A stretch of 64,000 nucleotides of DNA from Thermosporothrix hazakensis (GTDB lineage Bacteria; Chloroflexota; Ktedonobacteria; Ktedonobacterales; Ktedonobacteraceae). The translations under genes were made by a program, and so were the position numbers. Location: assembly GCF_003253565.1 (NCBI RefSeq), contig NZ_QKUF01000013.1, positions 101,699 through 165,698 on the forward strand, in the 5' to 3' direction. Positions 28,162-37,500 of this stretch are shown piece by piece. The notes under the pieces were generated by a model. It ran no database searches. It worked only from the letters and a program-made list of their open reading frames with translations, and had not been told where the DNA came from. Positions within the stretch are counted from its first letter, which is position 1. Each line of letters opens with the position of its first letter.

Positions 28162-29223
28162 CTATTCAACGCGAACAGTTGCGTAGTCCGGAAATGCCTG
28201 GATATGAGAAAGGTCATTTTCTAGCAAGACCATGTCGCCATTACGCTCCCGCTCCCGAAATCCGCCGAATTTATAGGTGACATACATCATACGGTTACGC
28301 TCAGTAACCAGAAAATCGGCCAGTAAGTGAACACCTGCCTTCCTGGCCTCCTGCATGATATAACTCATCAAGATAGTGCCGACGCCCCTGGACATAACGC
28401 GGCATGACATTAACAGAAGCTTGATCGTCCAGGCATGTTGCTGGCAGTGAATCAGGGCCAGACCGATCTTTCCATAGGTCCCGTACTTATCCTGTAACTC
28501 TGCAACCAGCAGGAGATGATCGGGAGAGAGGCGGAACTGATTCAGCTCATCGTAAGAATAGGTGCGCCCTGTCGTATTCAGTTGGTGAGTTCGGACCGTT
28601 AATTCCTCTGCACGCTGTAAATCAGCTTCACGAGCCCGAGAGATGGTAAAAACCATATTCAGGGTTGCAAGAAATTCCTCATTCGTTCCCGTGAACTCCT
28701 TTTCCGCTTCTTTCCTCAGAATGTCGCTTTGATACATCTGTCTGCGTCTCTGAGAATCCTCTGTAATAAAGCGGGGCTTCATCGCGGGCAGATCGGGAAT
28801 AGTGGAGAGGCAGGCACTATCAATGCAGAGCACTTCTGGTAAAGAGAACGCCACTTCCTCTCTCTCAAAGGGCTGATCATCGACAAACGCGAGTGTGTCA
28901 AGGCCGATATTGAGCGCGGAGGCAATCGCTTTCAATGAAGATGACTTTGCATCCCAATGAATCTGAGGATAAAGGAAGTACTGACTGATGCCAAGCTCCT
29001 CTAATTTTTGCATTGCGGTCGTATGGTCATTCTTGCTGGCGATAGAGTGCAATATTCCCCGGCTATCAAGTATTTTTATAACCTCAAGGGCCTCGGGACG
29101 CAGAGAAATAGCGCCATCCTCAAGGAGAACGTTATCCCAGAGAGTATTATCAAGATCCCAGACAACGCATTTAATGGTTTGCTGCTTTCTTTTTTGTATG
29201 CTTGCATCCTGTTTCAACATCAC
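28162..29223 (-). CDS. fkbH: FkbH-like HAD-family glyceryl-ACP synthase
   Basis: A 353-residue protein of the FkbH family. The HAD nucleophile motif VVWDLDNTLW is at 20-29, the SKND segment and the motif-IV aspartates FVDDQPFERE follow, and the C-terminal half is the acetyltransferase-like domain (VRTHQLNTTGRTY, SCRVMSRGVG). Family knowledge: it takes 1,3-bisphosphoglycerate, removes phosphate and places a glyceryl group on a small ACP, the first step to hydroxy- or methoxymalonyl-ACP. Two adjacent ATG codons (29223, 29220) can start it. It is the last gene of a four-gene cassette with the acyl-CoA dehydrogenase, ACP and 3-hydroxyacyl-CoA dehydrogenase-like genes. Confidence 0.95.
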   Translation of the reverse strand: MMLKQDASIQKRKQQTIKCVVWDLDNTLWDNVLLEDGAISLRPEALEVIKILDSRGILHSIASKNDHTTAMQKLEELGISQYFLYPQIHWDAKSSSLKAIASALNIGLDTLAFVDDQPFEREEVAFSLPEVLCIDSACLSTIPDLPAMKPRFITEDSQRRRQMYQSDILRKEAEKEFTGTNEEFLATLNMVFTISRAREADLQRAEELTVRTHQLNTTGRTYSYDELNQFRLSPDHLLLVAELQDKYGTYGKIGLALIHCQQHAWTIKLLLMSCRVMSRGVGTILMSYIMQEARKAGVHLLADFLVTERNRMMYVTYKFGGFRERERNGDMVLLENDLSHIQAFPDYATVRVE

Positions 29224-29238
29224 GAAATCCTTTCGCCG

Positions 29239-30375
29239 CTACCTATGCTGCTGGTAGCTGTACTGGGCAATATGTATCTGCTGTATCTGATTGCTTCCTT
29301 CAATGATCTCCATAATTTTAGCATCTCGCAGATAGCGTTGCACTGGATATTCGTTGCTACAACCCAGTGCGCCATGTATCTGCACTGCATCATTTGCTGC
29401 CTTGACCGCTGCTGTTGAGGCAAAATATTTGGCAATAAACGTTTCCATCAACGTTGTGGGATCGCCAATATCTTTGAGGTAGCCTGCATGACGGCAGAGG
29501 AGACGGGCCGCGCTGACATTTGTCTGCATGTTTGTAATCATTTCTCTGATAAGCTGGTGTTCTTTGAGGAAGGCCCCGTACTGTTTGCGGGTGTGGACGA
29601 AACGGAGGCTTGCATCCAGCGCCGCTTGCGCGATTCCAACACTCCCGCAGGCAACACTATATCGCCCGATGTCCAGCGCGGAAGTGGCAACAGAGGCCAG
29701 ACCGAACCCCGTGCCTCCGATAAGGTTTTCTGCCGGGATCCGGCAATTCTGAAGGTGCAGCTCTGCCAGCATAGAGCCTCTGGTACCGAGCATGCCGCGA
29801 ATAGGAATGATCGAGAGACCTGGCGTGTCACGTTCTACCAGGAAAGCCGAAACCTTGCCCTCGACCTGTGCGAACAGAAGAAAGACATCAGCGATTTGTC
29901 CGTACGTGATCCACTTTTTCTGCCCTTGCAGCCGGTAGGAACCGCCCTGTAACGTTGCGGTGGTTTCGATGCTTTTGGCATCGCTGCCCGCATGAGGTTC
30001 GCTCAGAGCAAAAGCTCCAAGACGCGCACCGGAGGCCAGGAGGGGGAGCCACCTGGCTTTCAGGTGTGCCTTCCCCCATTTCTGGATTGCATAGGAGACC
30101 ATACTATGCACAGTTAACAGGCTTCGAAGTGAGGAACAGCCATAGCCGACTTCTTCATGCAGAATGCCTGAAGTGATCATATCCATTGCGGTGCCGCCCC
30201 ATTCCTCTGCAAGGAATGTTCCGAAAAAGCCTTGTTGTGCCATCTTGCTGATCAACTCTCGTGGAGTATACTCCTCCTGATCGATGCGATCGGCGTGCGG
30301 GAGAATCTCTGTGCGAACAAATGCTTTAAAGCGAGCCTGAGCGCTTTGTTGTTGATCTGTAAGGGTGGTCTGCAT
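29239..30375 (-). CDS. fkbI: FkbI-like acyl-CoA dehydrogenase family flavoprotein
   Basis: A 378-residue acyl-CoA dehydrogenase-fold protein: GFFGTFLAEEWGGTAMD in the N-terminal helical part, ALSEPHAGSDAKSIET and KKWITYGQIADVF in the beta domain, and RKQYGAFLKEHQLI plus QIHGALGCSNEYPVQRYLRD in the C-terminal domain. In extender cassettes this enzyme oxidises the glyceryl-derived ACP intermediate together with the FkbK partner to give hydroxymalonyl-ACP. The start is taken as ATG 30375 (MQTTLTDQ), 17 bases after the ACP stop. An in-frame ATG at 30426 would overlap the ACP gene. Fatty-acid beta-oxidation is an unlikely role given the surrounding genes. Confidence 0.92.
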   Translation of the reverse strand: MQTTLTDQQQSAQARFKAFVRTEILPHADRIDQEEYTPRELISKMAQQGFFGTFLAEEWGGTAMDMITSGILHEEVGYGCSSLRSLLTVHSMVSYAIQKWGKAHLKARWLPLLASGARLGAFALSEPHAGSDAKSIETTATLQGGSYRLQGQKKWITYGQIADVFLLFAQVEGKVSAFLVERDTPGLSIIPIRGMLGTRGSMLAELHLQNCRIPAENLIGGTGFGLASVATSALDIGRYSVACGSVGIAQAALDASLRFVHTRKQYGAFLKEHQLIREMITNMQTNVSAARLLCRHAGYLKDIGDPTTLMETFIAKYFASTAAVKAANDAVQIHGALGCSNEYPVQRYLRDAKIMEIIEGSNQIQQIHIAQYSYQQHR

Positions 30376-30391
30376 GCTGCTCTCAGCCTTT

Positions 30392-30643
30392 CTACATGGC
30401 GAGGTGTGACGTTGTTTTGCGCTCAATCAGTTGGGCCATAGCATCAATGGAACGGAAATTATTAATATCAAGATCGTCATCCTCGATCGTAACGCGGAAT
30501 TCCGACTCGATAAAAAGCACAAGCTGCATCGCGAAGAGCGAATTGACAAAGCCCAGAGCAAAAATGTCATCGCTATCCTTGAGATCTGCATGCTGAAAGA
30601 ACTTTGCAAGAAATGCTCGAATTTTTGCGCGTGTTGCTTCCAT
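30392..30643 (-). CDS. fkbJ: FkbJ-like acyl carrier protein for the extender unit
   Basis: An 83-residue acyl carrier protein. The phosphopantetheine site is in FALGFVNSLFAMQLV (Ser near 35), the sequence style of FkbJ/ZmaD carriers rather than of module ACPs, followed by FRVTIEDDDLDINNF. Its family role is to hold the glyceryl unit made by FkbH while it is oxidised to a hydroxymalonyl-type extender. It lies inside the cassette, 20 bases after the preceding stop. It might also serve the lone KS-AT protein at 14065-16539, which has no carrier (speculation). Confidence 0.95.
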   Translation of the reverse strand: MEATRAKIRAFLAKFFQHADLKDSDDIFALGFVNSLFAMQLVLFIESEFRVTIEDDDLDINNFRSIDAMAQLIERKTTSHLAM

Positions 30644-30663
30644 GTGGTTCCTCTCCTGTACAT

Positions 30664-31521
30664 TTATTTATAGGTGTAAAAGCCCTGACCGTTTTTTCGT
30701 CCATATAGCCCTGCATCAACCATCTTTTTTAAAAGCGGGCAGGGGCGATATTTGCTATCGTTGAAACTTTCATAGAGCACTTCTACTGAGTACAGAATGG
30801 TATCGAGGCCGATGAGATCCGCAGTTTCCAGTGGCCCCATTGTGTGCCCAAAACATTCCTTGAAGACCCTGTCTACATCCTCTGCACTGGCCACCTGGTC
30901 CTGTAGCAGGTAGATCGCTTCATTTATGGTCAGCATCAGGACGCGGTTTGAGACAAAGCCAGGCATATCCTGTACCTGCACCCACTTTTTCCCCATAGCG
31001 GTCAGGAGTTGACCCGCGCTGGTGAGAGCTTCTTCTGAGGTGTGGAAGCCGCGAATCATTTCTACCGTTGGCTTCATCGGGACGGGATTCATAAAGTGAA
31101 TGCCAAGTACATTGCCAGGCCGTCTGGTCGCCGAGGCGATCCGGGTGATCGAGATCGCGGATGTGTTTGCGGCAAAGATACAGTGTGCAGGACAGACAGT
31201 GTCAAGCTGTTCGTAAATGGGCTTTTTGACTTCCCATTTCTCGGTTGCGTTTTCGATCACGAAATCAGCATCTTGAAGCGGGGTGTATTCAGTCGTAAAG
31301 GTAATTCTATCAATGATGGTTGCAGTATCTTCTTTTGCCCCGGCACCTCGTTTGAGAAGCTGTGCGAGGCGGATATTGTGAAAGATCTCCTTTCTTGCTT
31401 GCTGCAAGATATCTGTTGAGAGGTCGAGGAGCAAAACGTGCAACCCTGCTTGTGCAAGGTTCTGGGCGACACCGGTGCCCATGACTCCGGCCCCTATAAC
31501 GCCAACGGTACGAATGTGCAT
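30664..31521 (-). CDS. fkbK: FkbK-like 3-hydroxyacyl-CoA dehydrogenase family enzyme
   Basis: A 285-residue NAD-dependent dehydrogenase: Rossmann motif VGVIGAGVMGTGVAQ at the N-terminus, FAANTSAISITRIA, GIHFMNPVPMKPTVEMIRG and DMPGFVSNRVLM, all typical of 3-hydroxybutyryl-CoA dehydrogenases. In FK506- and zwittermicin-type clusters the homologue oxidises glyceryl-ACP. I chose ATG 31521 (MHIRTVGV) behind GGAGG; the longer frame from 31605 would run into the end of the PKS gene. It is the first gene of the extender cassette. Confidence 0.93.
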   Translation of the reverse strand: MHIRTVGVIGAGVMGTGVAQNLAQAGLHVLLLDLSTDILQQARKEIFHNIRLAQLLKRGAGAKEDTATIIDRITFTTEYTPLQDADFVIENATEKWEVKKPIYEQLDTVCPAHCIFAANTSAISITRIASATRRPGNVLGIHFMNPVPMKPTVEMIRGFHTSEEALTSAGQLLTAMGKKWVQVQDMPGFVSNRVLMLTINEAIYLLQDQVASAEDVDRVFKECFGHTMGPLETADLIGLDTILYSVEVLYESFNDSKYRPCPLLKKMVDAGLYGRKNGQGFYTYK

Positions 31522-31552
31522 GGTTGTTTCCTCCAGACGTTTCAACTTGATG

Positions 31553-34500
31553 CTATGAGATGGTCGATTCGAGATTCTGTGCGTCAAGGCTCTCGATCTC
31601 GTCAATCATAGCCAGTTCAATGACGACGGCCTGATCTGCGATGGTAGGAGCCTCAAAAATGGTGGCGAGTGGTAATTCGATCTGATAGTGTCGTCGTAGT
31701 CGTGAGATGAGTTGTGTTGCCAGAAGAGAATGTCCCCCCAGTTCAAAGAAGTTGTCATTCACACCTATGGACTCTATTCCTAGCAGCTCGCTCCAGATAT
31801 CTGCTATTCCTGCTTCTAACTCAGAAGCGGGAGCAAGGTATTCAACCCCCAGTGTAGGTCGTTCATAGCGTGCTTGATTTCCCCGGGCCTGCTGCAATAC
31901 CGTCGCGCTGGTGAAATCTTTACTTGCTTCAATTAGAGCGTGGAACTGCTGGGTAGAGACAACAATATGAGGAAATCGCTGGGCAAGCACTCGCGTCAGC
32001 GCCTCTGCACCTTCTTCAAAAGAGATACCGATGCGTCGGCGATTTTCAATGAAAAATTCCTGTACTGCCGGGTCATAGCCATCCAGTCCGGCGGCCCAGG
32101 CATTCCATTGCCATTCTCCCCAATCTATAGCAATGACCCGCTTTCCCTCCGCCATCCGAGCCTGTGCGTAGACATCCAGGAAGGTATTTGCTGCACAGTA
32201 GTCGACCTGCCCGGGGCCTCCTCCTGTCGTCGAATTCATGGAAGAGAAGAGGACCAGAAAATCCAGAGGGATAGCGTGAAGAACGCGTTCGAGAACCAGT
32301 GTCCCCTGCACTTTGGGGGCCAGCACACTGGCGGCAACCTCTGGTTTTTTTAATTGCATCAATCCCACACCGGGCAAGCCGGCAGTATGCAGAACGCCGT
32401 GCAGCGTGCCGAACCTGGCAAGCGTCTTGCTTATTACCTCTTGCATGGCTACCTCATCGGTCACATCTGCTCTCTGAATCAGAACCTCTGCTCCAAGCTC
32501 TTCCAGATGAAGAATCTGGCGAATGCGGTCACAGAGACGGGAGTTTGGATCTTCCTTTGACAGGATTTGCTCCCACTCGCGACGCGGCGGCAGCTCTGAA
32601 CGCCCGACAAGAATGAGCCTGGCCTGAACAGTTCGAGCCAGATAGGTCGCTATTCCAAGCGCGATCCCCCCCAGGCCGCCTGTAATCAGGTAGACGCCTT
32701 TCTGACGCAGACCGGCTTCGTTCGCCCCACAGGAAGGAAGTTGAACAGGTTCAAAGGATTGGACCCAACGGCGCGAGCCCCGCAATGCAACCACACCTTC
32801 GGTTATGCCCGTCTGAAGTTCGTTCATGAGCATATGGGCGAGCCGTTCAGGAGCTCGCTCTGTCAGGTCAATATCAATATTGCAACAGGCATATTGAGGG
32901 TACTCCTGTGGAAGGACGCGGCAAAATCCCATGATGAGCGATTTTTCAGGGAAGAGACGCTCATTCCCTGTAACGCTGTGTATGCCATTGGAGACCATGA
33001 AGAAGTTGCCGCTTTCAAGACCTTGATCACCCACTGCCTGAACCAGAGAGAGGACCCTGTAAAAGTCAGATGAAGAAGCGGTCGCCTCGCCGCGGGAGTC
33101 GGGCGAAACAGACCAGAGATAGACAATGTGCCGGGGCAGTTTGTTCTGCTGGCCTAACGCCCGAAAGAGTGCTTTATAGTGCTCGGGGTTTTCGGGAACC
33201 AGACGAAAGGCATTCGGGTTTTCTCGATCGAAGGTTGAGCCAGGGGAGACGGTGATGACCTCCTGGTGGGCTGCCTGTAATTGATCCGAGAGATATTTTC
33301 CAATGCCGCAACTATCCAGAAAGAGCAGCCAGCGGGCAGCGGTATCTGTGCTCTGTTTTCCCGCGATGCCGGGTAGTGCCTGTTTCCAGGTTGGGAGATA
33401 GAACCAATCTGTGATATCGGGCTGTTTGCGTAATGGATCCTTGTCTTGTATTGGTGCGTTGCGCCCCGATAGGGTGGCTTTTGGTGGAAGACACCAGTAG
33501 CGCTTACGCTCAAAAGGATAGGTAGGGAGTGGAACGCGCCTTCGTGGCCGGGTTGAGAGCTGTTCCCAATCGATAGAGACTCCGGTGAGCCAGAGCTTTC
33601 CCAATGCTGAGAGAAAGGCAATTTGTGCCGATTGCTGCTCATGACGCGAGGGCAACGTGCTCAGTATGAGTGTTCTTTGTGCCGGACTACAGGCGGGATG
33701 CTGCTTTAGGAAAGAGCCGAGGGTTTGTCCGGCTCCCACTTCCAGCAGGGCCCAATCAGGTTCCTGTAAGAGTTGCTCAAGACCGGCAGCAAACTGAACG
33801 GTTCCACACATGTGCCGGGCCCAGTAGGTGGGATCGGCTGTTTGCTCGGCAGTAATCCAGGTTCCTGTGACATTTGAGAGGTAGGGGATTTTTGCTGGCT
33901 TGTGTTGCATGGTGCTTGCGAGAGCTGTCAGTGTTTCTTGCACCTGCCAGAGCTGCCGAGAATGAAAGGCGTGAGTGGCGTCAATACGTCTTCCTGCAAT
34001 CCCTTCGCGTTGAAGCACCTTTTCCAGCCGCTCAATTGCAGGAATTGTGCCAGACAGCACACACACATGTGGCCCGTTTACGACCGCAAGATCAAGCCCG
34101 GCTTCAAGGTATGGCTGTACTTCTTCGGCAGAAAGCATCACTGTAAGCATCGCGCCCTCTGGCTGCTGTGCGATCCATTGTGCCCGCCGTGCTACCAGCG
34201 TCAGGGTATCCTGAAGCGAGAGGACTTCGGCCAGACAGGCGGCAACATATTCACCGACACTATAGCCAAGCATCGCCGCGGGCGTAATTCCTAGATGCAT
34301 CAGGAGTCGGGCAAGCGCATATTCCACCACAAATGTAAAGGGTTGTGCCACCTCTGTTTTTGCCAGAGGATCAGGAGTGCGTACCGGTGCACGTCCTGCC
34401 AGGGCCGGCCTACTGGCTGTCGAGTGCCCTTCGGGATTGACAAAGAAAGCCCGAATATCAGTGGCGAGGATCGGTTCCAGGATGCGGGCGCACTGCTCAA

Positions 34501-37500
34501 CGACCTCACGAAAAACCGGTTCATGCTCATAGAGGTCCCGGGCCAGTCCTCTATATTGTTCGCCGACACCTGGAAAGAGGAAGACAACCGGACGCTCAGT
34601 TCGCTTTTCTGCGTGACTGAAGACCTTATTTGCCTGTTTTTGTTCCAGAGCCGTTACCAGCTCGGAGCGATCTGTAAAGACGAACATACGACGGTGCTCA
34701 AATATCTTCCGCCCGACCTGTAAGGTATAAGCAACATCTGCCAGATCAAGCGTATCACCCTGTTCCTGTAGATAAGCCAGGAGGTTATCATTGACGTGTT
34801 CGAGCGCCTGAGCACTGCGGGCTGAGAGCAAAAGCAGTTGGGGTTCAGTAGAGGCAGGACGCTCAGGAAGCGATGGCGGCTCTTCCAGCACCATATGTAC
34901 ATTGGTGCCGCCCATGCCAAGCGAATTCAAGCCAGCTCTTCGGGGGAGCTTGTCGGTCTGCCAGCCGCATAACGTGGTATTCACGTAGAATGGACTGTGA
35001 ACAAAATCTATTTGCGGATTCGGACTCTCAAAATGAAGGCTTGGTGGAATGACGCGGTGTTGTAGTGCCAGTGCTGTCTTGATTAATCCTGAAACACCTG
35101 CGGCTCTATCCAGGTGTCCTACATTCGTTTTCACCGAGCCAATAGCACAATAGTTTGTTCTCCTGGTATGCGATTGAAATGCTTTGGTCAGCGCTGCGAC
35201 TTCGATGGGATCTCCTAGCTCGGTAGCTGTTCCGTGTGCTTCGACATAGCTGATGCTGTCTGCCGAGACGCCCGCTCTTTCCAGCGCCGCCATGATGACT
35301 TCAGACTGACCTATGACACTGGGGGCAGTATAGCTCACTTTGAGGGAGCCATCATTGTTCATGGCAGACCCTTTAATGACCGCATAGATCGTGTCACCGT
35401 CAGCCAGTGCCTCTTCCAGGCGTTTTAGCACGACAATGCCAGCTCCATCGCCGAACATACTTCCTTTCGCTTTTGCATCAAAGGTACGGCAGTGGCCGTC
35501 AGGGGATTCCATGCCTCCCGCTTCATAGATGTACCCTTCTTTGGAGGGGACACGGATGGAAACGCCACCGGCTAATGCAATATCACATTCGCCCTGAGCA
35601 AGGCTCTGACATGCCATATGGGCGGCAACGAGAGAGGTCGAGCAAAATGTCTGGACAGAGACACTGGGTCCTTTCAAGTTGAGCTTATAGGAGACGCTGG
35701 TTGTAAGCGAATCCTTATCGGTGTTCATGGCAATCTGGTAGCCGCCCACCTCTTCAATGATATGGGGGATGTTGGCAAGCGCACAGTAGAGGTAAGTGCT
35801 TACATTGGAGCCCCCGAACATTCCGATCAGCCCTTTATAGCGCTGCGGATCATAGCCTGCATTTTCCAGAGCCTGCCATGCACATTCAAGGAAAAGCCGG
35901 TGTTGAGGATCCAGCAATTCGGCTTCGCGCGGGCTATAGCCAAAGAAGGCCGCGTCAAAGAGTTCGATATCTTCCAGAATCGGGCGCGCTTTGACGTAGG
36001 CAGGATGCTTGAGTTGTTCAGGATCAATCCCGGCTTCGAGTAACTCTTCTTCGCTGAAGAAGGTAATGGATTCTATGCCATGACAAAGATTGTGCCAGAA
36101 TTGCGTGACCGTGCTGGCACCGGGGAAACGCCCGGCCATGCCAATAATGGCGATGTCCTGCTGCTTTGTTGTCGCCCGTGCCTGCTGACGCCGTGATTTG
36201 AGGATATCCTGTTTGTTTTCTCCCCGGGGCTCCGCACTGGCCTGGAGATACTTGAGCATGGTGTTGATCGTGGGGGCCTCAAACAAGGTGACAACCGAGA
36301 TCTGTACCCGAAAGGTTTTCTTGATGCGAGCAATCAGTTGAAGCGCGATTAACGAGTTGCCGCCAAGTTCGAAGAAGTTGTCGTCAAGGCCGATCTCATC
36401 AAGGCCAAGAATCTGTTGCCAGATTGCAACAAGTTGACGCTCATAGTCTCCAGCACTTGTCGCTACAGCGACTGCTTCAGGCGCAGAAGCTTCTCGTCGA
36501 TGGAAGCTGTCCATTTCTACCCACTGACGAATACGTGTATGGATATCGCCAGTCGAATTGATAAGCACGCTGTCCTGACAGGTGAGCGTATATTCCAGGG
36601 CCTGGATTGCTTCAGTGGGAGTCATAGCATATGCAGCAACCGTACTGCCAATCGCATGCTGCTCTCTCTCCTCCACACGCCAGGTATCCCAGTTGACACT
36701 GATCCAGCGAGTTGCAGCGTGTTGATTGTGCTGTTCGGTAAAGGCGTTGACGAAATTGTTGGCGGCCGCATATGTAACGAAGCCCAGGCCTCCCAGAATA
36801 GCAGCAATAGATGAGAAGAGCAGGCAGAAATCAAGCGGCTGATCTTTCAGGACGCGTTCCAATACATAGAGGCCCTGCACCTTTGAGCGAAACACTTCTT
36901 CGGCCTGTGGTATCCCGGTCGTCTGTATTTCAGAAAAGGCAGTATCAGGAGTGATGCCTGCGGTATGAAAGATACCATGCAGGGGGCCATACAATGCGGT
37001 CGCCTGTTGAACAACACGCTGCATTTGCTGCTCATCTGCGACATCAGCCGCGTAATACTGCACCGTGCTGCTATATGCTTCGATCTCCTGGAGCCTTCTT
37101 ATTTTCTGACTGAGCGTGTCCTGTGCATCATGCGTTTTGAGCCAATCGGCCCATGTATCGTGTGCGGGTAACTCGGTTCTGCCCACGAGAATCAAACGGG
37201 CCTGAACGGTTCGTGCCAGGTGTTCGGCCAGCAGCAGGCCGATTCTTCCCAGGCCACCGGTGATCAGATAGGTCCCTCGGGTACGGAAGAGGCTATTGCC
37301 TGTGGGAGCAGAAAGTTGTTTGGCCCTATAGGTTCGTGTATAGCGCTGCCCATTCCGGTATGCTACAACACGTTCTGTCGGGCGAGTCTGGCATTCCGTA
37401 GCAAGGAACGCGTTGATCTGTTTATCTGCCAGATCAAGATCAATACAGCGGCAAATGATATGAGGATATTCCTGCCCGATCACGATGCACGCGCCCAGGA

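Noticed and set aside
29239..31521. Fatty-acid beta-oxidation genes
   Set aside because: The acyl-CoA dehydrogenase and 3-hydroxyacyl-CoA dehydrogenase homologues flank an FkbJ-type ACP and an FkbH gene, which fits extender-unit synthesis instead.
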